NCBI GenBank assembly: GCA_002049455.2
Contig: KV918768.1
Span: 434,001-498,000, forward strand
Length of the DNA: 64,000 nucleotides
Direction of reading: 5' to 3'
Origin: Porphyra umbilicalis
Taxonomy: Eukaryota; Rhodophyta; Bangiophyceae; Bangiales; Bangiaceae
Shown: positions 47,330 to 57,773 of the stretch, piece by piece
How the letters are laid out: each line of letters begins with the position of its first letter
Position numbering within the stretch: the stretch's first letter is position 1
Position numbers and translations under genes: made by a program
Notes under the pieces: generated by a model
What the model was told of the DNA's origin: nothing
Database searches by the model: none
What the model saw: the letters and a program-made list of their open reading frames with translations, nothing else

Positions 47330-49124
47330 ATGGGCCGCCTCGCGCCGCTCGCCGTCGCCCTTGCCGCGGCGGTGCCCGCCGCCCTCGTGGCGGTCGCGGC
47401 GACGCCGCGCGGCGCCGCCGCCGCCGCCGTCGCGTGCTCGACGGTCAACTTTCAAAACTTTGCGCTCGGCGCGCCCACGACGCGTGGCTCTGGCGGCACC
47501 CGCGTGCCGTCGTGGACGATGAAGACGACCAAGCCCGCCGACCGCCGCGGCGACGTGTCGGCCGCCGTCGATACCGCCGACCCGCCCGGGACGGACGCGG
47601 ACTTGAGCGACCGCTGCCGCCCGGGGGCGGTGCCCCCGTGCAAGCCCCTCGGCATGGTCGCCGTGGCGGTGGAGGAGGGGATTGAGCGCTTCCGCGCCCG
47701 CTGCGCCGCCGCGTGTTTCCGCGCGACGGCCGGCTACACGGCGTCGGCGTGCCGGGCGGCGTGTCAGCCCGACGATGACGGGTGGGGCGCCTCGTTTGAG
47801 CTCCGCTGGGCCGCCGACGTGGTCGTCCAGTACGTGCGGCTGTTGGACATTGATGCGGGCGAGGCGGTAACCGTCGAGGCGCCGGGAGGGCCGACGCTGA
47901 CGGCGCGCGGGCCGGGCAACGCGCTTGGGGTGTTGCGGGTGCGCCTCGGCGGCCGCCCCGTGCCGGGCGGCAAGATGCTGCGCGTCACGTGCACCCGCTC
48001 GTGTGCGCTGATCGACGTTGGCTATTGCGCGGCACCGGCAGACGAGCCGGTGGTCGTCGTGCCGCCCGTGGTGGTGCCGCCGGTGGTGGCGGCGCCCAAG
48101 GCGGCGACCCGCAAGCCGATCGTCTTGGCGCCCGTGGAGCTCGGCGTCATCCCCCGCGACGCGGTGCGGACGTCGTCGCGGAGCTTCCCCGTTGGGTCTG
48201 GGACGCCCTTTGAGGACCTCTTCCTCCTCTGACGTGACCGGCTCGATGAACGTCGCCATCAAGACAGTGCGGGCGGAGCTGCCCAAAATTGTGGCCGCCC
48301 GCAGCGCCGTGTCGGGGTCGGTCCACTTTGGCGTCGGCTCGTACCGGGATGAGGCGGACCCCAACACGGGGTGGATCCTCGACCAGCGGGTGACGGGCGA
48401 CCTCGCCGCCGTGCGGGCGGCGGTGGGCGGCTTTGAGGCGACTGGCGGCGCGGATGCCCCGGAAGCCAACTTGGTCGCCCTGTACCGCTTGGCGACACTC
48501 CCGGACGCGGCGATCGGGTGGCGCGACGGCGCGCGGCGGGTGGTGGCGTGGTTTGGCGACCAGCCGGGCCACGAGCCGTCCTGCATTGACGGCGGACGCA
48601 CGCGGTTGACGCGGGAGCTGGTCGCCGCCCGCCTGCGAGACGCCTTTATCACGGTCGTGGCCGTGAGTCTGTCGGGGGGGATGGACAAGGCGACGACCAA
48701 GTTTGGCACCTGCGCCGCGGCGGCGGGGACGCCGGGGGCGGAGCCGACCGCGCCAAACCCGGGGCGCACCGGCCAAGCGTCGGCCATTGCCAAGGCGACG
48801 GGCGGGGTGGTGCTCGCGCTCGACAGCGGGTCGTCGGATTTGATTGTCGACGCCCTCGCCGCCGTCGACGCCCTCGACGTGCAGCTGACGGCGGTGACGA
48901 AAGGCTGCGACGGCGTCTTTTCCGTCTCCTTTGACCCGCCCCTCCCGCGCACCGTCAAGCCGGGCACGGTCGTGCGCATCAAGCAGACGATCCGCGTCGA
49001 CGCGCGCGTGTGCACGGCCCTGTCGGCGCCGGGCAAACCGTTTTCGTGCTCCGTCGACTACCGCGCGAGTGGCGGCTCGTTTGCGTCGCAAAAGGTGGCG
49101 ACTCAGGCCATTACGGGCTGCTGA
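47330..49124 (+). CDS. Secreted von Willebrand factor A-domain protein, one frameshift
   Basis: The start ATG sits in GCGCCATGG. Residues 1 to about 30 form a signal peptide (MGRLAPLAVALAAAVPAALV). A Cys-containing beta-sandwich-like region follows (about 35-235, with LRWAADVVVQYVRLLDIDAG and TCTRSCALIDVGYCA), then a Val/Pro linker (VVVPPVVVPPVVAAP) and a vWA domain. The vWA domain begins PFEDLFLL and continues, after a frame change at about 48222-48232, with DVTGSMN. DVTGS is the DxTxS metal-binding (MIDAS) motif. Later come GGADAPEANL and VVAWFGDQPGHE. The ORF ends at TGA 49122-49124. The span is one base more than a multiple of three, so a single extra base at the strand-1 codons explains the break. 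It is probably an extracellular or cell-surface adhesion protein, with function inferred from domains only. Confidence 0.8.
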
Positions 49125-49965
49125 GTGGGGGGGGGCGGCGTGGCCGCCCCGCCGGCAGCGGAGGGCGGGTGCGAGGGGGGCGGGGGGTGGCCCCGGCGTT
49201 GCGTAACGCGGAGCGCCGCCCGCGTGGTTCGGCGGGTGTGGTGCACACGCGGGCCATCGTCGTAGTGTTAGTCATACGCGGCTGCGGCGGTCGATCAAAC
49301 GCGGCCTCGGCGCGTGACACGCGCCATTTATTTGTGAGCAGCGGCGTCGCCGTGTGGACGGTGCCTTGTGGGCGGCCGCCACATGCGTGCGACGCGAGGT
49401 GCTTCCTTTTTGGGTGGCAGCCGTCCGATGCACCATGCGGCGGCGCACGGCGTCTGCCGGAGCAGGTCGATGCGCCGCCGCGCGGGCAGTGGGGCAAACC
49501 CAGACCGCGTCCCGCGGTTGAACAGCTGGGCGCCTTGCACGGCGTCCACCCGCGCGGACGGGGAAGCACTGACTCTGGCGATGCCAAGATGGATGCCGCA
49601 GCACAACTGGCACGTCCGCAGTGGTTCGGCAGCTGCTTGACGGTGGGCAGGTTGGCTGCCCCGGCAATGGGGGTGCCGACGGCAGAGGTAGAGGCGGGCG
49701 CGAGGCGTATACCGCGCGCCAGCGCGTGAACGCGGCATGGGACATGGAGAGGCCAGCCAATGGACTGAGGCACCAACGACGGCCGTCGCGTCGCCAATGG
49801 CAGTTGGCCGCGTTGGCGGTGGTGCCGAGCACCATTCCGGGCAGGGCACGAGCAGTAGGTGCGAAAAACTCTCTGTCAAGCACCACAAACAAGAAGAAAA
49901 AAAAGGTGGGACCGGCGCTGCACTCATGCGGGCTTTTTACACACGGCGGTATACGCCTCTTCTGC
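49125..49965. other. Convergent intergenic region between the vWA and THF1 genes
   Basis: This presumably holds both 3' UTRs. Open frames on either strand lack recognisable domains. An A-rich spot (AACAAGAAGAAAAAAAAGG, 49888-49906) lies 60 bp beyond the THF1 stop. Confidence 0.45.
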
Positions 49966-51258
49966 TTAGACCTCCTTCTCCGCTTCTGTCGCCTCCGCCG
50001 CTGCCTGCTCCGCCCGTCGCTCCAGCCGCTCCGCCGTCTTGCGCGCGTCGCGCGCGGCAATTTCCGCAAACAGCTGCTCCGCCGCCTTGAGGCGCTCCAC
50101 CGCCGCCTCGTACGTGCCGAGCTCGGTGGTGAGCTTGGCCTTGGGCACCTGCAGCTCGTCCGACCAGCGCCCCGCATTTTCGGGCGTCAACTCCACCCCG
50201 GCGCCGGTCATCAGCTTGATCACGCCAATGCCGTGCAGGCGCGAGTAGTAAAATTCAAACTCGTCCGCGTTGGCCACGTACTGCAGCGCCGCCACCGCCG
50301 GCTCCGACGCGTCCCCGGCGCCCGCCTTGGACGCCGCAAAGATGTCGGCCTCGCTCTTGCCCTCGGCCCACGACCGCACCGACGAGGCGTCCTTGGCCAG
50401 CTCTTCTGGGGAAAAGCCGAGCGAGTTGGCCACCGCGTGGTACAGCGCCGTCCGCTCCGACTCGATCGGGTAGAACTGGAGGAACTCGTTGAACGTCTCG
50501 TCAAAGCCGTACGCAAAGATGGCGTCGTACCTAACGCGCAGCAAAGCACAAGGGGTACCAATGGCGAGGGTAGGACAGCAAGAACAACGCACAACACCAC
50601 AGTCAGACACCAGTACACAAAAATGGTCGCAACGAGGGTTGCGAGGCGACCAGTACGGCCCACAGGGCACGCACGACATCATGGTGCATCACACAAGCAC
50701 AACAGCAAAGGAAGGAAACACATCAGGAAGAAAGATGGCAGGGGAGCAGGGGGATGGTGGGACACAAGCAAGGGCATCGCCACCCAGAAACAAAAGTAGA
50801 CAGACACGGTGCACCTGACCCACCACAACCAGGTCGCAAACGTACTTCCACATGGCACAGTGCTTGGCCAGGTGCGTCGTCATGAGAATCTCCGAGATGA
50901 TGTTGCGGTACACGCTCGGCACCGGCCGCGGAAAGAGCTCGTTGAACTTGGTCATCGTCTCAGACACGGTTGGCACGTCCTTGCCGCGGTACGAGTTGTA
51001 CTTTTTATAAAACTTGCTCTCCGTCAGCGGCGCCGCCGCGTTGAGCGGCGCCGGGTCGTCGGTGACATTGTCGCTGTCGGTCTTCCCCCCGCGGCCCGAC
51101 ACCGTCGTGTTCTTGGTCGGCTCCGCCGCCGCGGTCGCCACCGTCGTCCGCGAAAGCCGCCGCAGAGGGGTCACGCGGAGCGGCCGGCGGGCGGTAAAGG
51201 CGCCGACGCGGTGGCCGCCGCCGGCCACGGGGACCGCCGCGGGAACAAAGGCGGCCAT
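49966..51258 (-). CDS. THF1: Thylakoid formation protein THF1 / Psb29, plastid-targeted, two exons
   Basis: Exon 1 is 51258-50846 and exon 2 is 50530-49966. The intron (50845-50531, 315 bp) has donor GTACGT and acceptor TTAG, and joining restores the Lys-Tyr codons in MWKYDAIFAYG. The product is 325 aa. Residues 1 to about 45 look like a transit peptide (MAAFVPAAVPVAGGGHRVGA, Arg/Ser/Thr-rich, few acids). The conserved core starts at about 95 with PTVSETMTKFNELFPRPVPS and continues through YDAIFAYGFDETFNEFLQFY, EADIFAASK and FYYSRLHGIGVIKLMTGAGV. The C-terminus is a charged coiled coil (RLKAAEQLFAEIAARDARKT). The family acts in photosystem II biogenesis/repair and thylakoid formation. Length suits plastid forms (cyanobacterial ones lack the transit peptide). 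It is divergent from the G-patch gene. Confidence 0.93.
50531..50845 (-). other. THF1 intron
   Basis: A 315-bp GT-AG intron inside the family-conserved core, between the second bases and third base of the Lys codon of MWKYD. It is distinctly richer in A/C than the exons. It is the only intron I can place with confidence in the window. Confidence 0.9.
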
Positions 51259-51841
51259 GATGGGGGTGGCCGTGGGAGGGGTCGAGGGGGGGGGGGGCGG
51301 GGGGGACGGGGGGGGGAGGGGGAGGGGGAGGGTTCGAGGGGAAGAATAGGCCCACGCCGGCTCTCTGGGAAGCACCGGCACCGGGCGATGGCGGCGGCAG
51401 CGGCGGCGGCAGCGACACCTCGACGCCGCAGGGTGCGCACGGCCGACGATGGTGCAGGGGATGGTGGCGGGTGGGCCGAGGCGCGGCGGATGGGGTCGAC
51501 TGGGAGGGGCGGCCGAGATTGCGGCGGCCGAACCCGTCCACCCATTCGTCTGAGCGGAATGCAAACGGCAAAGTGGAACCCTACATCCGCCACCACCACC
51601 TCGAGGGCCGATGGAACGCCGTGATCGAGCGAGATGATGGCCATGCTTACAGTCAGTGCGCCGTGTTTCAACTGTCATAGTTGAATCCTTGTGCAATGGA
51701 ATCCGCGATTCGGACTTGGCCGATGTGCGACGCAGCCGTCCTTGCTTGCGGCTGGGATGTCGCTTGCACCCCCGCGCTCGCGCATCGGCCAAACCCCCCC
51801 ACCGCTCGTGCTCCGCCGCCGCGCCGCCTCCCCCCCCCCCA
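51259..51841. promoter_or_regulatory. Shared upstream region of the divergent THF1 and G-patch genes
   Basis: 583 bp separate the two start codons. Within it, TTCAACT-GTCAT-AGTTGAA (51667-51685) is a 7-bp perfect inverted repeat with a 5-nt spacer, a possible dimeric factor site. C-rich runs precede the plus-strand ATG. No TATA box is evident. That it acts as a promoter is inferred from gene orientation. Confidence 0.45.
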
Positions 51842-51946
51842 ATGTCCTTCTCCTTCCGCGTTTCACGCGGAAAACGGGCCACGCGGGGGCGCGCACCCCC
51901 TCCTACAGCCGCCTCTGGGGCCGGCCGAGGCGGCGGCAGCAGCGTC

Positions 51947-51979
<33 letters not shown>

Positions 51980-52321
51980 ACCGACGGCGGCACCGCCGTC
52001 GCCGCCCCCGCCGCCGCCCCCGCCGCCCCCGCCGCCGCCCCTCGTGCCGCCGCCTTCCGCGCCGACGCCGACGACGCGCCGGCGGCCACCCCCGCGCGGC
52101 CCGTCACCCACTTTCCCGCCGCGGCCGCGGTGACCCCCACCCCCCCCCGGCGCTGCCGCGCATCCCGCCGCCGGCGGGGGGCTCCCACGCCGCCGCCCGC
52201 CTCGCCGCGGCGGGCCGCCACCGGCCGCCGCCCGGCGGCGCAACCGCCCGTGGCGCGGCGGCGGCCGCCGACGGCGCCGCCGCCGCCGCCGTCAGCGCCG
52301 CCTCTACCCGTGTCGACGATA

Positions 52322-52355
<34 letters not shown>

Positions 52356-52863
52356 CGGCAGCGACGCGGACGCAGCCGTCGGCGGCGGCGGCGGCGACGG
52401 CGGCGGCGGTGCGTCGCCGCCGCCGCCACCCGCCGACTCGGCCGAGGCGCTGCGGCGGGATGTGGCGGCGCGGCCGGCGGCGCCCGACGCGGCCGCCTAT
52501 GCGGCGGTGCCGGTGGGGGGCTTTGGCGCCGCCATGCTCCGCGCCATGGGCTACGCGGGCGCCCTGCCGGCGGCGGGCGCCGCCGGCAACGACGGCGACA
52601 ATGGCAATGGCGTCGGCAGCGGCGGGGGGGGTGCGGGTGCGGGGGGGGGGGGGGGGGGGGGAAGACGCCCGCGGCGCCGCCGCCGTCGGCGCGGCGCCGC
52701 CGCGGCCGCGGCCGCCGCTGCTGGGCCTCGGCGCGACGCTGCCGCCGCCGCCGCCGTTGCCGCCGCCGCCGCCGCCGGGCAGCGGCGGCGGCGGCAAGCG
52801 CGCGCGCGCGGCGGCGGGCGGTGGGGAGGAGCGGGGGGGGGGAAGGCGCCACGGCGCGCCTGA
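51842..52863 (+). CDS. Spp2/GPKOW-type G-patch_2 splicing protein, frameshifted
   Basis: It starts MSFSFRVSRGKRAT, like the N-terminus of Spp2/GPKOW/MOS2 proteins. Gly and Ala/Pro runs follow. Then, in another frame, AEALRRDVAARPAAPDAAAY + AAVPVGGFGAAMLRAMGYAG is a good match to the G-patch_2 core (VPVxxFGxAxLRGMGW). Back in the first frame, RPRPPLLGLGATLPP matches the LGLGA segment downstream of the core in the family. Frame changes fall at a C9 run near 52142-52150 and in the G-run at 52638-52659. The last frame is uncertain, and 52863 is one plausible stop (GKAPRRA). In yeast and plants such proteins recruit and activate the DEAH helicase Prp2/DHX16 at the spliceosome. No KOW domain is seen. 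Confidence 0.65.
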
Positions 52864-53603
52864 CGGGGCCGCCGCCGGCGGGCGGCGGCGGCGGCACGGC
52901 CGCCGCGCGGCGGGCGGCGGCCGTGGGGCCGCTGGCTTTTTTTTTTTTTTTTTTTTTTTTTTTTGTGATGGGGGGGTGTTTTTGGCGGGTGGGCGCCGGC
53001 GGCCGTGCCACCGGCGACCCGGCGGCCGCGGCGGGGCGGCGGCCGCCGACGGCCGCGCGGGGCGACGCGCGCGGGGTGGGGGCGTGGCGGCGGCGCCGTG
53101 GGGGCGGCGGCGGCACCCTGGGGGCCCCCGCGCCCGCGCGGTGAGGGGGTGCCGCGCGCCGACCAGCGGTCGCCGCCCGTGGCGGGACGGGCGACGGCGC
53201 GCCGTCTGCGGCGCGCGCCGCGTCGCGGTGGCGGTGGCGGCGACGGCCTGTGGTGCGTGCGACGGCCGCGCCTCGTGGGTGGGGGGGGTGGGGGCCGCGG
53301 GGGGACCGACGCAGAGCTCACGGGCGGGAGGCTCATGGGTGACCAGCCGTGCACGCGGCTCTGTGCAATGGAAAAGAAACTAGGCGACAAACGACGCTTC
53401 ATGCAAGGCGCGGCGCTCGCGTCGGTCCACCCGCCGTGCGCTCCCCCCTCCCCATCCCCCTCGCCAGACGCGCACCGCCCAGCGGCTGTGCTACGTGTCG
53501 CTTGCGCCGCGTCGCTCCCCACCCGTCTCGACGCGTCCCCCCCTCCCACCTCCACGCGCGCCACGACGGGAGGCACCCCCCCACCGCCGCCCACAGGCGG
53601 CGC
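52864..53603. other. Convergent intergenic region with a T28 run
   Basis: GC-rich DNA between the G-patch and SNARE genes. A pure run of 28 T lies at 52937-52964, and CGCGCG-rich sequence follows it. A 12-base word TGTGCAATGGAA occurs here (53362-53373) and also upstream of the G-patch gene (51690-51701). No gene is recognised. Confidence 0.5.
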
Positions 53604-54382
53604 CTAGGCCTTACCGCCACCCCTCCCCCGCGTCACCAGCGGCACGACAATGACGGCGGCGAGGACGACGAGGAGGATCACCACCACCACCGTCAGCCGC
53701 GTGTTCCTCCACCACATATTCTTCTTGACGGCGACGGAGGAGCGCTGAAAGACGTTGGCCTCCCCGCGCATCGCGTCGGACCGGTCGAGGAGGGTGTCGA
53801 GGTTTTCCGCGTTGCGGAGGACCGACTGGATGTTGGACGCCATGACCGCCTGCACCTCGGCCACCTGCACGCCAACGGCGGCGACGCGGTCGACTTGCGC
53901 CACCGCCCCGTAGCGGTCGACAATGCCGCGAAAGACGCTGCGCGCGGGGCGGGAGAGGCCCCGCTCCTTGGCGCCCCCAACCGCGTCCCCGTGGGCGCCC
54001 TCAAACGCCTCCCGCGACGCGGCGAGGAGCTTAAAGGCGGCGCGCTGGGGGTAGGCAGGCGTCGTGACGGCAAGGTAGAGCAGCGACGGGTCGGCGTCGT
54101 AGTGGATGCTGCCGACGGCCGCGTCGGTGATCGTTAGCCGCGCGTGCTCCCCGACGCGCCCCGAGTCGAGGACTTTGCGGAGTTTGGCCGCGTACACGTC
54201 GCCGGTGGGGGGGGGGGGCCCTCCCCAGACGCGGGCACCACATAGTCGGCCACGCACACGCGGTCGTGCAGCCGCGCAACGGCGAGGTAATAGACGGAGC
54301 CACCGTCTGGGGGGGGGGGGAGGTCCCCGCCGCCCCCACCACCGCCGCCGCCGCCGCCGCCGCCACCGCCGCCGTCAGCCAT
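53604..54382 (-). CDS. VAMP7-like longin R-SNARE, one homopolymer frameshift
   Basis: The start MAD at 54382 is followed by a poly-Gly run. The longin domain then begins SVYYLAVARLHDRVCVADYV and, after a frame break, resumes with GDVYAAKLRKVLDSGRV, HYDADPSLLYLAVTTPAYPQ and RAAFKLLAASREAFEG. The SNARE motif follows (VAEVQAVMASNIQSVLRNAE + NLDTLLDRSD), then a juxtamembrane basic stretch (KKNMWWRNTRL) and a C-terminal membrane anchor (TVVVVILLVVLAAVIVVPLV). The break is in a C12 run (plus-strand G12 at 54207-54218). One extra C gives 260 codons. The anchor and RLTVVVV motif favour VAMP7 over Sec22. The family drives endosomal/vacuolar membrane fusion. The zero-layer position, usually Arg, is Asn, with Arg one residue earlier (VLRNAE). 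Confidence 0.82.
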
Positions 54383-56502
54383 GGCTGCCACAGCCCAAAG
54401 GGGTGCTGGAACGGACGCGGCAGCAACGTGGATGGGGAGGGAAAGGGGGGTGGCTGCCGTAGCAGAGCGCCAAAGGCCAAAAAGGGGCAAGTGGAGTGGC
54501 GAGGAAAGCAACGTTGCCAGCCGCCGCCGCTCGACCGCGCGCGCACGCGGGCGGCACGAGTCGTCGTGCACCGCACCGCCGTCACCGCCGGCTGCAGGCG
54601 GCCACAAGCCGGCCGCCGCGGGAGGCCGGCGGCGGCAGCAGCAGCACCGGCCCGCGGCGGCCGCAGGTCGCCCACGCAACCAACGGGTCAGGGGGCAGAC
54701 ACACGGGCGGGCCGCAGCGACACGACGGCGGTGCCGCAATGCCCCGTGCTCCTCCGTCCGCCTCGGCGCTCGTCACCCCCTCGCCGCTCGCGGGGGTGCG
54801 CGCGCGAGCGGTCCACGGGGGAGCCGACCCGCCGGCAGGGGGGGGGGGGCAGCGCACAAACGCACGCGGCGCAGCACCCCCACCGCCCGTCGTGACAAGA
54901 CACAAAGGGAGAGGGGCGCCGCCGCGGCGCGGCGCACGAGCGAGCGGGGGGCGGCGCGCGCGGGGCGCGGCGGGCCCCCGTGACATGCCGCGGCGGCCGG
55001 TGCGGGGGCGGCCGACGGCGGCCGCGGCGGCCCGCCGCGGGGCACTCATGACGGGCGGCGGCGGCGGGGGGGGGGGTTTGCCGCGCGTGCCGCGCAGCCA
55101 CAGGCAACGCCGCCGGCGCCAAAATAAAACGGGGGAGGCGGGGGGAACGTCTTGGAGGGCAGAACGGGGGGGGAACGTCTTGGAGGGCAGAACGGGGGGA
55201 ACGTCTTGGAGGGCAGAACGGGGGGGGGAAGGGCGGCGCCCGCGGTGGACGACGGAAAGGGGGTGGCGGCGGCGGCGGCCCCCGCGCGCACGGGGGCGCG
55301 AGCGGGCGCCGCCGCGTGCAGGTCGTCCGCGCGTGCACTTGGGCGTGGCGTAGCGCGGCGGCGCGACAAATTTATCCGCGCCACGTCCGACTCCGACTTG
55401 TGCGCGCGGCGGGAGCAGCAGTCCAAATTCCCGACGGTGCCCCCCGCCTCCCACTGGAATCCAGACCGTGAGGGCCCCACACCCCCTCGTGCACCCCCAC
55501 GACGGGCGGGGGTGTGTCGGGCCCCGCGCGGGGTGCGGGCCGCTTGGATCTGCCCCACGCGAGGCCCCGGCACACCCCGTTTACACGGTCCAACGGGGGA
55601 CCTGCGGGTCTTGAAGCACCGCTGGACGGTGTCCACGACGCCCGCCCGGCAGACACCAGGATAGTCCAAAGAGCCGAGGCCGCTGTCATCCCCACGGCGA
55701 GTCCCCACGCGCCGGGCCCCGACATCCGACCGCCCTGGCGCCGACGCCGACCGCGCTGCCGCGCGTCAAGCGCGATGTCTGACACCCCGTCAGCGTCGGT
55801 GGTGTGGTCCCGCCGCGCGACTCGTGCGCGAGCCCCGCCCCAAAGCCGACGGAGCAACGGCGCACGGCACGGGCGGGGAGCTTGCAGCTGCCCCGGACGG
55901 GGCGTGCCTCCAAAGGCAGCGCCTCAAAAAAAACACCCGCCGGGCGGATGCGCGGACCTCCCACCCCGCCCCCAACAATCCGCTCGCTTCCACCCCCGCG
56001 GCCGTGGCGCGCGCCCCCGACGGCGGGGGCGGCGGCCCAAACGTGCCCGCGCCTGCGGGGAGACCACCGCCGCGCGAGGGGGGGGGGCGCCCTGACAGCC
56101 GCCCGCAGCGCCGCCGCACGCGGCGGCGCGGGGCCGCCCTGCGAGCGGCACCGCGGCGGGCAGGGCACCCCTTCCCCTACGGCGCGGCGTGGCGGCGCCG
56201 CCGTCTGGCGCCGCCCGCCGGTGGCGTTTTATGAGCGCGGCCGAGCGCGGCCGCGGAAGCGCCCCGCGCGCCGCCCTCGCCCTCCCCCCGTCGCAGTGCG
56301 GCACGTCGGTCGTCGCGGCGCCGTCTCGCACGCGCCCCGCGGCTCCCCGCGCGCGGCGTTGCGCCCTCCCCCCCGCGTCCGCGCCGCCGCGGCGGCGGCA
56401 ACCCCCCCCCCCCACCGCGCCCCGTGGCGGCAACGACCACCGCCGTCGACGGGGGCCGCCCCCCACCGCCCCCGCCGCCGCCCCCCCCCCCCCCGCCCGA
56501 CC
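54383..56502. other. GC-rich region between the SNARE and the acylated-protein gene
   Basis: This is the presumed upstream region of both genes. It contains a three-copy 20-bp repeat (55146-55219) and G/C runs. Frames are open everywhere (for example minus 55857-55372 and plus 54496-55353) but show no recognisable domain, so no gene is called. A gene hidden by homopolymer errors cannot be excluded. Confidence 0.4.
55138..55230. repeat. Three-copy tandem repeat AACGTCTTGGAGGGCAGAAC
   Basis: The 20-bp core occurs at 55146-55165, 55174-55193 and 55200-55219, separated by G6-G8 spacers, so the period varies only through G-run length. The minus strand reads GTTCTGCCCTCCAAGACGTT. No coding role is evident. 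Confidence 0.85.
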
Positions 56503-57096
56503 ATGGGGTGCGTCCACTCTGCCCACGTCAAGGCCGCGCCGCGCGCCGGGGCCAAGGAGCCCCCGACCGCCGCCCGCCCGCCGCCGTCGGCGCACGGGCG
56601 TGGCGGGGGCGCCGCCGCCGCGCCGCCGCCCGCCGCCGACGCTGTCGACGCGCTCGGCGCCGACGGTGGCGGCGAGGCCCCGCCGACGGCGGCCACAGAC
56701 GCGGCGGGCACGCCCGCCGCGGCGGCGACGGCGGCGGCACCGCCGACGGCGGCCGACGCGGACGACGGCAGCGGCGTGGCGGGCGCCGCCGACGGCGCGT
56801 CGACGGCGGAGGCCGCCCCCCCCCCCCCCCCCCCCCCCGCCCCCGCCCCCCCCGACGTGTCCGCCTCCGCCGCCGCCTTTGACGCCCTCGACGCGGCGGC
56901 GCGGGCCCCCCCCGTGCTCCGCGACATTTGCGCGCCCGCGGCGGACCGCACCGCCGTCGCCGGCGCGCGCGCGGCCGCGTACGAGGCGCTCGAGGCGGCC
57001 GCGCGCGCGCCGCCGGTGCTCGTCTCCGTCGGGCCCGCCGAGCTGGGGGGGGCGCTCGTGCGCGACCGCGTCGACCGCTTTTCCGTGACGGCGTGA
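56503..57096 (+). CDS. Putatively N-acylated Ala/Pro-rich protein
   Basis: 197 codons from an ATG in GACCATGG to TGA at 57094-57096. The N-terminus MGCVHS fits N-myristoylation at Gly2 with a palmitoylatable Cys3, as in plant membrane-anchored kinases and calcium sensors. Residues 11-120 are low-complexity Ala/Pro/Gly/Asp. The C-terminal third holds two copies of a 15-residue unit: FDALDAAARAPPVLR (126-140) and YEALEAAARAPPVLV (160-174). It ends with ELGGALVRDRVDRFSVTA. No catalytic domain is seen. It is probably a small membrane-tethered adaptor or signalling protein. The function is unknown and the acylation is a motif-based inference. It converges on the EEP gene. Confidence 0.6.
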   Translation: MGCVHSAHVKAAPRAGAKEPPTAARPPPSAHGRGGGAAAAPPPAADAVDALGADGGGEAPPTAATDAAGTPAAAATAAAPPTAADADDGSGVAGAADGASTAEAAPPPPPPPAPAPPDVSASAAAFDALDAAARAPPVLRDICAPAADRTAVAGARAAAYEALEAAARAPPVLVSVGPAELGGALVRDRVDRFSVTA

Positions 57097-57773
57097 GGAG
57101 GGGGGGGGGGGGGGGGGGGGGGGAGGGGGGTGGCGGCGCCTGGGGGGGGGGGGGCGGGCGCCAGAGGGGGGGGGGGGGGGGGGGGGGGGGCGCTCGCACG
57201 CGCTGGGATGGCGTCGGGGGACGCGCGGGGGGGGTGGGGGGCGCCGCGGCGGCGCGCGGCGCGTCTGCGTAATTCTCACTTTAGTGTTTGGGGAAGATCA
57301 AAGTGCGTGGGTTGGGTGGCGCACCGCCGCGGCGGCGCGCTGCCGGCGCGCGCGCGCGCCGGCGCGGGGGGGATCAGCGCCGTCGAGCCGCCGGCCGGCC
57401 GGCAGCGCCCCGCCGCCGGCGGTCCGCGCCGCGTCGGCGGCGCGCGTCGGGATGAACAGCGGGGGCAAGCGCGTTGTGTGGGGCACACGGCTCCGCCGCG
57501 GGGCGCGGGGATTGGGGCCACCCGCCGCCTCTACGCGGGCCCGCCCCCCTAACAGCGCAGCGCAGCCAGACACACGCGCGCGGCCCGACGCCGGGGCGTC
57601 CAAACCCGCTCCGCCCCCCACTGGCGGCGCGCAGCCGTCTCCCTCCCCTCTCCCCCGCGTGCACGCGCGCGGGGCCTCACGAGCGCGGCGCGCCGACCGT
57701 CGAGGCGACGACCCCCCCCCCACGGCCTTGACCCCCCCGCGGCCGAAGAGAGGGCCCCCCCCGGCGGCGGCGG
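57097..57773. other. Convergent intergenic region with long G runs
   Basis: From 57097 to about 57192 the plus strand is dominated by G runs (over 20 consecutive G at 57102-57123), which would be hard to sequence. The remainder is GC-rich with no gene recognised. The true 3' end of the EEP gene probably lies in the right-hand part. Confidence 0.5.
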
